Below are positions 30,423 to 38,451 of a stretch of 38,451 nucleotides of DNA, one piece after another. Below the pieces are notes generated by a model. The model did not search any database. It was given only the letters and a program-made list of their open reading frames with translations, and was not told the origin of the DNA. Made by a program: the position numbers and the translations under genes. The stretch is from Litorilinea aerophila (lineage in GTDB: Bacteria > Chloroflexota > Anaerolineae > Caldilineales > Caldilineaceae): contig CAMDQF010000019.1 of NCBI GenBank assembly GCA_945905745.1, positions 1-38,451 on the forward strand, in the 5' to 3' direction. Positions within the stretch are counted from its first letter, which is position 1, and each line of letters starts with the position of its first letter.

Positions 30423-32327
30423 TTACTTGGCCGGCTTCAGGTTGTGAATAATCACATGGGTGTGCTGCCACCACGTGGGCGGATGGATGTACTGGTCGTC
30501 AAATGTCGGCCAGCCAACCCAATAGGTGGTGTCGAAGGGGATGATCTTCTTGGCTTGCGTGACTGGGATCACCGGCAGTTCGTCGAAGAAGATCTTCATG
30601 GCTGCGCTGAAGAGCGGGTCGATGGAGGGATCGCCCAGCGGGATGCCGCCGATCTCGTCCACGATAGCGCCAAAGGCGTCAGCTGCTTCACCGGACCAGC
30701 GCGACGGGTTGCCATTGGCGCGTTCGCCAACCGGCACCAACCACTTGGAATTCATCGTGTCCATCGAGGCCCACGGCTCGTTGACCGAACCGCAAGTGTG
30801 CCAGTTGGCATGGGCTTCGAAGTTGCCAAAGTTGCGGTTGTCATCCCAGGTGCCGCCAGCCTCATTGTGGGTGGTGGCGTTGATGCCTACAGCCTGGAAT
30901 TGCTCGACCAGCACCGCGGCAATGCGCTGCTTCTCGATAAAGGCTTCGTGGGTGGCAATGTCCAGGGTGAGCTCCTTGCCATCCTTCTCGTAGTAGCCGT
31001 TGCCGTTGAGGGCATAGCCCTTGGATTCGATGATCTCCTTGGACTTGGCCGGATCAAATGTCCAGAGCTGGTCCAGATTGTAGGAGCCATCGGCAATCGC
31101 TACATCCACATAGCGATCCAGGGGCGGGTAGGCCGGGAAGAAGTGGCGGGACTTGAGGGTCGTGCCTTCGTAGGCGATCTGCACGATTTGATCCCGATCC
31201 ATCGCGTAATTCAAGGCCCAACGCATATCCTTGTCGCCCCACGGCTCAACGGTGTGGTTGACCATCAGCGTGCGGGAGCAGGGATCCGGCACCCAAGCCT
31301 TGGGTGCCTCGGAGAACCAGGTGACGACATTGGGGTTCTTGGCCTGTAGGGCCTGCAACGCGCCCAGAGTAATGTCCATCAGGCTGTCCAAATTGCCGTC
31401 GGCCATCAGAGCGGCACGGGTCTCTTCGGGGCCAGCCCAGGTCCATACCAACTTCTTAGGAGCAGGCAGGGGTTTCCAGCCGGTAGCAGCGCCCCACCAG
31501 TTGTCGTCGCGCACATAGACAAATTCGGTCGGGCCAACGCTGGCCAGTTTGTAGGGTCCAGTCCCCATGGGCCAGCCTTGGGCCGGATCATAGAACTTGA
31601 AGGTCAGAGGATCCTTGTCGGCCCAGATGTGTTCGGGGACGATATTGATACCGCCCCAGATGCGCACGGAGAAGTTGTCCAACTGGTAGCGGGGATTGGG
31701 TTTGTTGAGATTGATCTGAACCGTCAGATCGTCAACCTTCTCCACGCTACCCACCCACTCGGCCAGACCAGCCGAGCGCTGTAACTCAGGCGCGTTGTCC
31801 AGCATCATCTGCAGGGTAAAGACCACATCGTCAGCATTGAAGGCTTCGCCATCCTGCCAGGTCACGCCCTCGCGCAGGGTCAGTGTCCAAACGTCGAAGG
31901 TTTCGTTGCTGGTCATCGTCTCACCCAGCCAAGGATCAATCGTGCCAGTCTGGTAGTTGAGGATGAAGAGGGGTTCCAGAATAGACTGGTGGTAGCCATT
32001 GTCCAGGCGCGCGCCGGGGACAAAAGTATTCCACAGCTCGGGATCCGCCGCGCGTCCGCCGTCGATGTCGAAGATGACCGTTTCGGCGCGGGTGGCGTTC
32101 ATGTAATCTTCGGCTTCGACGACTGGGGCTACCGTCGGTTCTGCTGCCGGGACGGCTGTCGGTTCGGGCGCTTTGGTGGGTTCAGGCTCGGGGGCCTTGG
32201 TTGGCTCGGCAGCCGCGGCGGGCGCTTCGGCAGCCGGGGCGGCCGGTTCCGCGGCCGGGCAGGCGGCCAAGAGGAGTGAGGCGACCATCAAAATGGTGAT
32301 CAGCCACAGAGATTTTGTTCTTTGCAT
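30423..32327 (-). CDS. ABC importer substrate-binding lipoprotein (SBP_bac_5 / family 5)
   Basis: 634 residues. A lipoprotein signal peptide ends in the lipobox LLAAC near 22, followed by a flexible linker of PTKAPEP repeats. The binding domain shows family-5 landmarks: [11 protein letters not shown], the [20 protein letters not shown] stretch, GTGPYKLAS, and [20 protein letters not shown]. The family binds oligopeptides, but many members take oligosaccharides, nickel or opines; the substrate cannot be told here. It is the first gene of the importer operon, with a promoter about 295 bases upstream. GGAG lies 11 bases before the ATG. Confidence 0.92.
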   Translation of the reverse strand: MQRTKSLWLITILMVASLLLAACPAAEPAAPAAEAPAAAAEPTKAPEPEPTKAPEPTAVPAAEPTVAPVVEAEDYMNATRAETVIFDIDGGRAADPELWNTFVPGARLDNGYHQSILEPLFILNYQTGTIDPWLGETMTSNETFDVWTLTLREGVTWQDGEAFNADDVVFTLQMMLDNAPELQRSAGLAEWVGSVEKVDDLTVQINLNKPNPRYQLDNFSVRIWGGINIVPEHIWADKDPLTFKFYDPAQGWPMGTGPYKLASVGPTEFVYVRDDNWWGAATGWKPLPAPKKLVWTWAGPEETRAALMADGNLDSLMDITLGALQALQAKNPNVVTWFSEAPKAWVPDPCSRTLMVNHTVEPWGDKDMRWALNYAMDRDQIVQIAYEGTTLKSRHFFPAYPPLDRYVDVAIADGSYNLDQLWTFDPAKSKEIIESKGYALNGNGYYEKDGKELTLDIATHEAFIEKQRIAAVLVEQFQAVGINATTHNEAGGTWDDNRNFGNFEAHANWHTCGSVNEPWASMDTMNSKWLVPVGERANGNPSRWSGEAADAFGAIVDEIGGIPLGDPSIDPLFSAAMKIFFDELPVIPVTQAKKIIPFDTTYWVGWPTFDDQYIHPPTWWQHTHVIIHNLKPAK

Positions 32328-32622
32328 TGCAGGTTTCTCCAGTTATATCGGGTGTGTAGAAAGGCGGATCGCGGGTGATTAATTTCGGGTACGCAGACTC
32401 GGACATCGCTCGAATGAGTCTCGTCGCCAGGTTCACCTCCTTTCTTCCGAAAATATCGGAAGGAAAACTTGTTTGGTTGTTTTGGTGACGCATCCCCGCT
32501 AGCAACTGTCCAGGACAGCGGCCATTGATGGGTGCAAAGGTGGAAGCCAAATGGGGATTGGGGAATTGGCTTTTTTGCAGTCGCTACGTCGTCACCGGCT
32601 GCATAGACATTAGATTGATATC
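32328..32622 (-). promoter_or_regulatory. Long 5' leader of the importer operon with a full-length Shine-Dalgarno
   Basis: The RNA from the promoter at 32629-32658 would carry about 295 bases before the SBP start. In it, AGAAAGGAGGTGA (32445-32433) matches 13 consecutive bases of the usual anti-Shine-Dalgarno at the 16S rRNA 3' end. The imperfect dyad TTCCGA-TATTT-TCGGAA (32460-32445) abuts it. No normal gene start follows at the right distance. A GTG overlapping the site, or a CTG 5 bases on, opens a frame that overlaps the SBP start out of phase. This could be a leader peptide, a ribosome standby site, or an operator. Confidence 0.5.
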
Positions 32623-32628
32623 ATCCAC

Positions 32629-32658
32629 ATAATAAACCGATTTTACGTCCTATGTCAA
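32629..32658 (-). promoter_or_regulatory. Sigma-70-type promoter of the importer operon
   Basis: On the minus strand TTGACA (32658-32653) and TATTAT (32634-32629) are 18 bases apart, matching 6/6 and 5/6 of the consensus. The predicted transcript start is about 32622. This is the best promoter seen in the window. Confidence 0.7.
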
Positions 32659-32835
32659 ACCTGTGCAACGGCAGACAATGGTAAGGTTTTGGGCGGGGAT
32701 TGACTTGTAGCCAATCGTTGGACGTGATAAACTGGTATTTTGAGTTGCCTGTCACGATCGAGGACGGTTGATGGCGGACGGCGAACTCAGAACAGCAGAT
32801 GATTTCTCTCAACTTCATTAGGAAGGAACTTCCCC

Positions 32836-33894
32836 ATGACTACACTCAAAGTTGGCGTTGTCGGCGTCGGCGGCATTGCCCGCACCCATATGCCCGGTTG
32901 GGCCGCCTCGCCCGATGCCGAAGTCGTGGCAGGCAGCGATGTCAGCCAGGCCGGGTTGGATGCGTGGGGCGCCACCCACGGCATAACCAAGTTGACCACC
33001 CGGGCCGCAGATCTCTTTGCCGACCCCGACATTGACATCATTGACATCTGCACGCCCAATATGTACCACGCGGAATTGGCGATTGCTGCGTTGGACGCGG
33101 GCAAGCACGTCATCTGCGAGAAACCCTTGGCCCCGACCCCCGCCGAAATCCGCCGGATGATCGAGGCCAGGGATCGCAGCGGCAAAAAATTAATGACCGC
33201 CCAGCACTTCCGCTTCAAAGGCAACTCCCAGGCCATGAAAGCCGAGATCGATACCGGCGTCTTGGGCAACGTCTATCACGGACGCAGTTGGATGATGCGA
33301 CGCAACGGCTTTATCCCCACCGCCACTTTCGTGGAGAAGCGGCACAGTGGCGGCGGCCCCTGCATCGACATCGGCGTTCATGTGCTGGACCTGACCCTCT
33401 GGCTGATGGGCAACCCCCAGCCCGTGGCTGTGACCGGTGTGGCCGGCGCGCCCCTGGCCCATCTGCCCGGCCAATTCGCCGCCTGGAACCGCGACGCCAC
33501 CCTCCCGGCCACCTGGGATGTGGAGGATTACGCGGCGGCTTTTGTGCGTTTCGAGACCGGGGCGACCCTTGTCCTGGAGGTCAGCTGGCTGCTCCACCAC
33601 GACATCGCGGGCGAGGATATGCAGATTTGGCTCTACGGCACAGAGGGCGGCTGTCACTGGCCCAAGGCCCAATTCCTGAGCAGTAATTACCAGACCAAAC
33701 AGTTGTACAACCGGGAATTGAAACTGACCGCAGACCCGATGGAACCCCACGCCATGGAGTGCGTCCAGTTTGCGAAGGCTGTCGCTACCGACGCGCCATC
33801 CCCAGTCCCCGCGGAGCACTCCCTGCAAGTCCTCTCGATTCTGGATGGCATCTATCGCAGCCAAAAGGCGGGCAGAGAGGTGAGCATCGAATAG
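32836..33894 (+). CDS. Gfo/Idh/MocA-family oxidoreductase
   Basis: 352 residues. The Rossmann fold starts at LKVGVVGVGGIARTHMPGWA; the family motif CEKPLAPTPAEI near 95 holds the Lys; GGGPCIDIGVHVLDLTLWL near 174 includes the catalytic Asp/His of the C-terminal domain (CIDIGVH). These enzymes oxidise or epimerise sugars, inositols or related polyols with NAD(P). AGGAAGGA precedes the ATG. It is divergent from the importer operon across a shared 500-base upstream region, suggesting it may act on the imported compound. Confidence 0.9.
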   Translation: MTTLKVGVVGVGGIARTHMPGWAASPDAEVVAGSDVSQAGLDAWGATHGITKLTTRAADLFADPDIDIIDICTPNMYHAELAIAALDAGKHVICEKPLAPTPAEIRRMIEARDRSGKKLMTAQHFRFKGNSQAMKAEIDTGVLGNVYHGRSWMMRRNGFIPTATFVEKRHSGGGPCIDIGVHVLDLTLWLMGNPQPVAVTGVAGAPLAHLPGQFAAWNRDATLPATWDVEDYAAAFVRFETGATLVLEVSWLLHHDIAGEDMQIWLYGTEGGCHWPKAQFLSSNYQTKQLYNRELKLTADPMEPHAMECVQFAKAVATDAPSPVPAEHSLQVLSILDGIYRSQKAGREVSIE

Positions 33895-33906
33895 CCATCG
33901 ACGCCG

Positions 33907-33938
33907 GGGGTCGTAGTGCGTACACGCACTACGACCCC
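33907..33938. terminator. Bidirectional terminator-type hairpin
   Basis: GGGGTCGTAGTGCGT (33907-33921) pairs exactly with 33924-33938 around 2 bases. It lies between the converging Gfo/Idh (+) and lipoprotein (-) genes. No U-tract. Confidence 0.6.
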
Positions 33939-33970
33939 TGGAGATGTCTGAAAATTTCCGTCGCGCTGGA

Positions 33971-35317
33971 TTAGGGCATCCCCACATCCACCGAAATGCG
34001 GTCGATGTAATTGTTCGCCACCCCCACAAACTCGTGGATCAGCCCGCCCCACCAAAAATTCGTCCCCACAGGCGGACGCTCATCCATCACAATACAGCCG
34101 CTCACCTTGCCTGATTTACCCGGCATCAGATACCACTGCTCCACCCCGTCGATCACCCGCTTCTCCAATTCGTCCTGACTGCCGATGGCAAAGCGGTAGG
34201 GGAAGTCAATTCCGGTGGTGTCGAAGTTGATGCCGAAGCGCCAGACACCCGCCTGTTGAAACCACTCTTTATTCCCGTCCGCCGCCAATGTATTGTAGTT
34301 CTCGCTGAAGCGGTACTCCTGCCCCGGCCAGGGGCCGGTGGTGCGGATAGGCACTGTGCCCTCGTTCGTCACCACCGCGCGGAAGCAGAGCTTTTCGCCC
34401 AGGGGTACACTGGCGACCCGATTCATCTCCCCCTGCCAATCGATCTCGCCCTGGGCCACATCGGCCCGGGGTTTGCCCCCCTCCTCGATCGTCAGCTCAC
34501 TGACCACCCGCACTCGATTACCTGCTTTGTCCCTGGCTTCGCCTACAATCTGATAGGTCCCGTCCGGCGGCGGCTCCGCGTTCAGGTCCACGCCTCCTTC
34601 GTAGCGGTATTCGTGATAGCCCGCTTTCTCCGGCTCCACCACATTCGGCCCTTCGGCGATGTGATATTTGAAACCCGGATTGACCGGATCGATGAGATAG
34701 ACCTGCACCGCGTCCACATCTTTGGTCAGGAAATAGCTGATGCTGACCCAATCGTCGCGCAGGCCGTCCTGGTTGGGGCGAAAGACCTGGGGTACGACCG
34801 CAAAGTTGTGGAGTTCTGGCAACTGGGCATCGCCGCCTGCCAGTGTAATCTGGCCGCCGACTTCCTGCCGGTTGCCGTTGTCCTCTACTGCTTCGATCAC
34901 CCAGCGATAGACCCCATCGGCCAACACCTGGCTCAGAATCTCCTCCGTGCCGCCTGGAATTTCGACGATGCGGGCTTCGTCCACCACCCCGCCCCAGAGA
35001 ACGTCGTAGTCGCCGGGGGAACGTCGCCGCTCCTGGCGGAAGTAGAAGCGTTCGCCCGCCCCGTCCTCGAAATAGATGCTCACATCCGCCGACCGGCTCA
35101 GGCTGTAGCGGATGGCTGTGGCGTCGGTGTCGCCGTCCGCATTGGGCGAGATGACATCCGGCGCGACGGTCACATTGCTCAACAGCGGACCAAAGCTCAA
35201 ATCTAGCCGTCCGCAGCCGGCCAGAAGCAGGACAAAGAATATCAACTGCAAATGGCGCTGAGAAGCGGGGCGCTGAGAAGCAGGGCGCTGAGAAGCGCAA
35301 AGAGAGTCTATTCGCAT
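33971..35317 (-). CDS. Lipoprotein with FlgD-like Ig repeats
   Basis: 448 residues. After a charged start comes a signal peptide LQLIFFVLLLAGC with lipobox LAGC near 35. The mature part has Ig-like beta-sandwiches of the FlgD/extracellular type: VISPNADGDTDATAIRYSLS, then VFRPNQDGLRDDWVSISYFL, each with the SPNxDGxxD calcium-like motif, followed by DGTYQIVGEARDKAGNRVRV. The C-terminal third (SFRVRFAIG... VDVGMP) is not recognised. It is likely on the outer face of the cell envelope. The N-terminus carries three copies of SQRPA from a 15-bp DNA repeat. Confidence 0.8.
   Translation of the reverse strand: MRIDSLCASQRPASQRPASQRHLQLIFFVLLLAGCGRLDLSFGPLLSNVTVAPDVISPNADGDTDATAIRYSLSRSADVSIYFEDGAGERFYFRQERRRSPGDYDVLWGGVVDEARIVEIPGGTEEILSQVLADGVYRWVIEAVEDNGNRQEVGGQITLAGGDAQLPELHNFAVVPQVFRPNQDGLRDDWVSISYFLTKDVDAVQVYLIDPVNPGFKYHIAEGPNVVEPEKAGYHEYRYEGGVDLNAEPPPDGTYQIVGEARDKAGNRVRVVSELTIEEGGKPRADVAQGEIDWQGEMNRVASVPLGEKLCFRAVVTNEGTVPIRTTGPWPGQEYRFSENYNTLAADGNKEWFQQAGVWRFGINFDTTGIDFPYRFAIGSQDELEKRVIDGVEQWYLMPGKSGKVSGCIVMDERPPVGTNFWWGGLIHEFVGVANNYIDRISVDVGMP
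35255..35299. repeat. 15-bp direct repeat, three copies, in a lipoprotein signal region
   Basis: GCGCTGAGAAGCGGG, GCGCTGAGAAGCAGG and GCGCTGAGAAGCGCA are head-to-tail (35255-35299). They encode the SQRPA residues ahead of the signal-peptide core of the lipoprotein, on the minus strand. Frame is kept. Confidence 0.85.
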
Positions 35318-35422
35318 AACCGTCCTGTTTATCCAGAGAACGCAGATTTGCGCAGAAACAACAGATTAGCACAGATAAAATCAGCGTCAGTCATTCTTTT
35401 CAGCGTTATCCGCGTCCTATTC
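35318..35422. repeat. Intergenic repeat of the 'ACGCAGAT/ATCAGCGT' family
   Basis: Between the lipoprotein and aminotransferase genes, about 35338-35415 reads ACGCAGATTTGCGCAG ... AAAATCAGCGTCAG ... TTCAGCGTTATCCGCGTCCT. It is related to the elements at 5629-5699 and 16385-16465. Confidence 0.55.
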
Positions 35423-36694
35423 TTACGCCAGCGCTTCCAGTACTTTGTTCACGCCGTCAATTGTCTCTTCCATCTCCGAATTGCTCAGCATCGGGTTGAC
35501 ATTGAGCATCACTGCCCGACCCAGCAGGTCAAGCGAGCGGGGACACATATCCGGGCTGTACTCAATTTCCCGCTGCGCCCAGCGCCAGGGACCGCCGTCG
35601 GCTGTCCAGGTGCGTTTTTCCAACACCGGAAACCAGTGGGCGTAGACGTGGAAATCCCGCCGATCCGGGCGGTAGACGTGGCCCGCACTGACATTTTCGG
35701 CCCGCAGGGCTTCGGTCACGGCTGCCGCCTTCTCCGGCGTCTCCAAAAAGATGAAGACGTGAATTCCGCTGTCCCCCGCCGGGTCCGGCACATCCCGGAA
35801 GGTGACGCCCCGCTGGGCGGCTGTCTCGGCAATACCGGCCAAGAGCATCCGCTGCCGGGCCTGAATCCCATCCACCAGCCCGCCCAGCCGTTGCATCTGC
35901 ACTAACCCCACGGCCGCGGGCAGCTCGGACATGCGGAAGTTGGCCCCCCACAGAATCTCCTCTTCGGGCAGATCCAGCCGGTTCCAGGCGGAAACGTCGT
36001 GGAACATAAAGGCCCGCTGCCAGATGGCCTCGTCGTTGGTGGTTACAACCCCGCCTTCGCCGGTGGTGATGATTTTGCTGAACTGGAGACTGAAACAGCC
36101 TACATCTCCAATCGAACCCAGCCGCCGTCCTTTGTAGCTGGCTCCGTTGCCCTGGGCGCAATCCTCCACCACCCGCAGATTGTGCTGGCGGGCCAGGGCC
36201 ATCAGCTCATCCATCCGGCTGGGCGCGCCCCGCATGTGCACAGGCAGAATCGCCTTTGTGTAGGGGGTAATCTTGGCCGCCACATCCGCGGGGTCGAGGG
36301 TCAAGGATTCGTCCACTTCGGCCACAATCGGAATTCCACCCACGGCCAGCACCGCCGTGGCGCTGGCAATCCACGTATAGGCAGGTACAATCACTTCGTC
36401 GCCCGCGCCCACGCCCACGGCCTGCAATCCGCAGATCAGTGCGGCTGTGCCGGAGGTGACGGCCAGCGCCCGCTTCACTCCCACAGACGCAGCAAAGACC
36501 TTTTCCAGCGCTTCGACTTTCGATTCGCCGCCGTTGGGGCCGTAGAAGCGGAAGAGTCGTTTGGAGCGCAACACCTCCAGCACGGCGGCCTCTTCCTCCT
36601 CAGCAATAATCATCCCGCCGGGAAACATCGGCGGGTCGGGCTGTTGGCGGGCGGGTGGGCCGCCGTGGATGGCTAATTTCTGTGGGCTGGTCAT
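35423..36694 (-). CDS. DegT/DnrJ/EryC1 sugar aminotransferase
   Basis: 423 residues from the ATG at 36694 (MTSPQKLAIHGGP), 5 bases after AAGGGA; a TTG at 36709 is an alternative. PLP fold type I landmarks: TSGTAALICGLQAVGVGAGD, VIVPAYTWIASATAVLAVGG, EDCAQGNGASYKG (Asp that binds the pyridine N), and the Schiff-base Lys in FSLQFSKIITTGEGG. The family transfers amino groups to keto-sugars for envelope glycans or antibiotics, or dehydrates them. It lies next to a large membrane-protein gene. Confidence 0.92.
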   Translation of the reverse strand: MTSPQKLAIHGGPPARQQPDPPMFPGGMIIAEEEEAAVLEVLRSKRLFRFYGPNGGESKVEALEKVFAASVGVKRALAVTSGTAALICGLQAVGVGAGDEVIVPAYTWIASATAVLAVGGIPIVAEVDESLTLDPADVAAKITPYTKAILPVHMRGAPSRMDELMALARQHNLRVVEDCAQGNGASYKGRRLGSIGDVGCFSLQFSKIITTGEGGVVTTNDEAIWQRAFMFHDVSAWNRLDLPEEEILWGANFRMSELPAAVGLVQMQRLGGLVDGIQARQRMLLAGIAETAAQRGVTFRDVPDPAGDSGIHVFIFLETPEKAAAVTEALRAENVSAGHVYRPDRRDFHVYAHWFPVLEKRTWTADGGPWRWAQREIEYSPDMCPRSLDLLGRAVMLNVNPMLSNSEMEETIDGVNKVLEALA

Positions 36695-36705
36695 GGGATT
36701 CCCTT

Positions 36706-38451
36706 TCAAGGCTGGGCAGGCGATTGGACACGAATTCGGGCCACTTCGACAAAATCATCCCCGTCGGGCAGGCGCAGACGGGGCAATCCGTTGCGGCTGG
36801 CGTCGTAGACTGCGACGATCAGCCGGTATTCGCCGGGCTGTGCGGGCGCGGCCAACTTTATTATCTGGGAAACCACCTCATTCAGCAACCAGGTGGACGA
36901 GCCGCGGGGCAGTACCTCGTCCACCTGCCTTGCCGGACGCCCCTCGCCATCCAGCCATTGTACGCTCATTGTGTAATCAGTGGGGGCAGGAGCGTGGCTC
37001 TGCCAGACAAATGTCAACGGCAGGGTAGCTTCCGGCTCGATCTCCACTGGCAGCTCGCTTTCTGTCAGGCCGGCCAGCCCGATCTCTTCGCCAAAGCGAG
37101 CTGAGAGACGGGGCGCAAGCGGTGGCAAATCAAAATGGCGACTACTGGACAGAATTGTCACAGGCAGCTCCACCGGACGGGTGGGCATAGATTCGGCGGT
37201 GAGTTCCAACCAGTAGTCCCCCGGCGGCAGATCGAGCGGAATGGGAATCTGATGGACAGTTCGTGTGGTCTGTTGGGCCGGCAGGCTGAGATCGACAGTT
37301 ACCGGCTGCCCGTCCCGTTGAACCGCCCGCTTGCGTTCGTTCCAGTGCAGAGTCAGGCTGTCAACCCGCTGGGCTACTGGCGTAAACCAGAGAATCTGGA
37401 GCAGAAGAGAGCCGCCCGCGTCCCCGCGGCTGTTGATCAGAATCGGGCGCACAAAAAGGCCATCCACCAGCGGATGCCAGGTGGTCGGATCTTCGCCTTC
37501 CGACAAAGCAATCGGTTGGGGCAATGCAATTTCGACGGTCGCGCGTTTGCCCAGTCGTGTGCCATCCGGGCCGATCAGGTCCATTCCAGCCGTGTCGCGG
37601 GCCGGGTCGTAAACGCCCAGACGCAGTTGATAGTTCCCGGCGGGTGCGCCCGCACCGATCCACTCGTCCATCGGAATCCGGCCCGCCACAATCTGGCCGA
37701 TCTGCCAGCGAAAGGTGGGAAAATCATAGGCGGAGAGACGCCGGTCGCCCATCCGAGAAAAGAGCAGACCCGTCGCAGTGCGGGTCTCTCCGGTCAGGTA
37801 GATATCCGGCAGGGGCGTCGGCGGGTGGGTCAATCGCCAGAAAAGCAGGAGATCGCCACTTTTTTCGATTGAATAGCCCAGCAATTCCACGGCATCGCCA
37901 AAGTTGGCCTGGACGGGCTGTTGGATAGGAGGTGCGTCGCTGATGGCCCGTGCGTCCAGTTGGGTGTAGTGGCGGAGCTTCACCCCCCAGAATTGGGCGT
38001 CAAAGGGCTGCTCCACACCGGCCCGGATGAGTTGCATCCCGGCCGCGTCGGCAGGATCGACGACCTCTTCCTGCCAACCCACCAGCCACGCGCCGGTTTT
38101 GTCCAGCAGGGCCGGGCGCAAAATGGCCGTGCTGTTGTTCAGGTCCACCACTGCGTTGATATCCAGAATTTCGATGTCGGGCAGGCGCACGGCTTCGATC
38201 TGCGGCGCGTAGTAGCGCCAGACAGGCCAGGCGTGGCCGCTGACCAGCACTACCGCTTCGTTCTCGCCCTTCTGCCCCTGCACGTAGGAGGCCAGTTCCC
38301 GCCACTGGTCTTTGGTGAAGGCCGTGTCCGTGAACCAGTTGCGATCCGCCTGTATGAACCCGGCCAGGAGCAGTCCTGTTCCCACCAGACCGGCGATGAA
38401 ACCCCACCCCAGCCCTCCCCACTTTGGGGAGGGAGCAGTCGCTTCTCCTCC
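36706..38451 (-). CDS. C-terminal part of a large protein, probably a membrane glycosyltransferase-like (GT39-type) protein; N-terminus outside window
   Basis: The frame is open to the window edge, giving at least 581 residues. Near the edge is a hydrophobic stretch (GFIAGLVGTGLLLAGFIQ), then a soluble part: KDQWRELASYVQ, VVLVSGHAWPVWRYY, VDLNNSTAIL, and several beta-rich blocks (LLLFWRLTHPPTPLPDIYLT, TLPLTFVWQSHAPAPTDYTM). This is like the extracytoplasmic end of ArnT/GT39-type proteins, but catalytic motifs would be in the missing part. At 38408-38440 a repeat (CTCCCCAAAGTGGGGAGGGC) is translated in frame as PSPKWGGLGWG. Its stop overlaps or abuts the aminotransferase start. Confidence 0.6.
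   Translation of the reverse strand, partial: GGEATAPSPKWGGLGWGFIAGLVGTGLLLAGFIQADRNWFTDTAFTKDQWRELASYVQGQKGENEAVVLVSGHAWPVWRYYAPQIEAVRLPDIEILDINAVVDLNNSTAILRPALLDKTGAWLVGWQEEVVDPADAAGMQLIRAGVEQPFDAQFWGVKLRHYTQLDARAISDAPPIQQPVQANFGDAVELLGYSIEKSGDLLLFWRLTHPPTPLPDIYLTGETRTATGLLFSRMGDRRLSAYDFPTFRWQIGQIVAGRIPMDEWIGAGAPAGNYQLRLGVYDPARDTAGMDLIGPDGTRLGKRATVEIALPQPIALSEGEDPTTWHPLVDGLFVRPILINSRGDAGGSLLLQILWFTPVAQRVDSLTLHWNERKRAVQRDGQPVTVDLSLPAQQTTRTVHQIPIPLDLPPGDYWLELTAESMPTRPVELPVTILSSSRHFDLPPLAPRLSARFGEEIGLAGLTESELPVEIEPEATLPLTFVWQSHAPAPTDYTMSVQWLDGEGRPARQVDEVLPRGSSTWLLNEVVSQIIKLAAPAQPGEYRLIVAVYDASRNGLPRLRLPDGDDFVEVARIRVQSPAQP

Noticed and set aside
32700-32731. Promoter for the Gfo/Idh gene (TTGACT ... 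GATAAA)
   Set aside because: The spacing is 20 bases, outside the normal range, so it is not listed as a feature; it remains only a weak candidate.

Overview
The window reads as a piece of a GC-rich (about 60 % by eye) free-living bacterium, most likely a member of the Chloroflexota (Anaerolineae/Caldilineae-like). This is inferred from gene content: a long NDP-sugar pyrophosphorylase/phosphomannomutase-like protein, the histidine-phosphatase / DUF3090 / SCO1664 trio, large NACHT and pentapeptide proteins, many toxin-antitoxin (TA) modules, and a heavy load of short palindromic repeats. No rRNA, tRNA, CRISPR array, integrase or transposase was recognised.

Layout, left to right. 1-530 is the start of an iolD-like inositol catabolism gene, cut by the window edge. 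638-1184 is a MazEF-type TA pair. 1607-4855 encodes a 1,082-residue TIR-NACHT-formylglycine/C-type-lectin-fold protein whose C-terminus looks like the variable region of a diversity-generating retroelement target; two palindromes are inserted in frame in its gene. 4907-5736 is repeat-rich and holds an HTH remnant and a 29-residue membrane microprotein with a perfect Shine-Dalgarno. 5737-9877 (+) is a compact operon: CDP-alcohol phosphatidyltransferase, a flippase-like membrane protein, a YbaK deacylase and a YqeC-MocA fusion. 10273-15443 (-) holds two CBS proteins, a HAD phosphatase, TsaE and the sugar-nucleotide protein. 15493-17920 (-) is the conserved trio. 18096-18695 is a truncated BtrH/DUF4872-like fragment.

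18700-23399 (-) holds a PfkB kinase, a PHP hydrolase, a UroD/MtaA-like protein, a second MazEF and a phytanoyl-CoA dioxygenase-like oxygenase. 23523-32327 (-) is a complete oligopeptide-type ABC importer (SBP-B-C-D-F) followed by a translationally coupled pentapeptide-repeat protein. It is interrupted by two TA modules: MazEF between SBP and B, and HicBA with a frameshifted hicA between D and F. The importer starts from a strong promoter with a leader of about 295 nt. 32836-33894 (+) is a divergent Gfo/Idh dehydrogenase. 33971-38451 (-) holds a lipoprotein, a DegT aminotransferase and the C-terminal part of a large, probably membrane, protein.

Common themes are sugar/polyol uptake and catabolism (IolD, PfkB, Gfo/Idh, PHP, ABC importer), envelope glycan synthesis (sugar-nucleotide protein, DegT, CDP-alcohol transferase) and conflict functions (TIR-NACHT protein, four TA modules). 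Palindromic elements occur about once per 2 kb and several have become part of reading frames.
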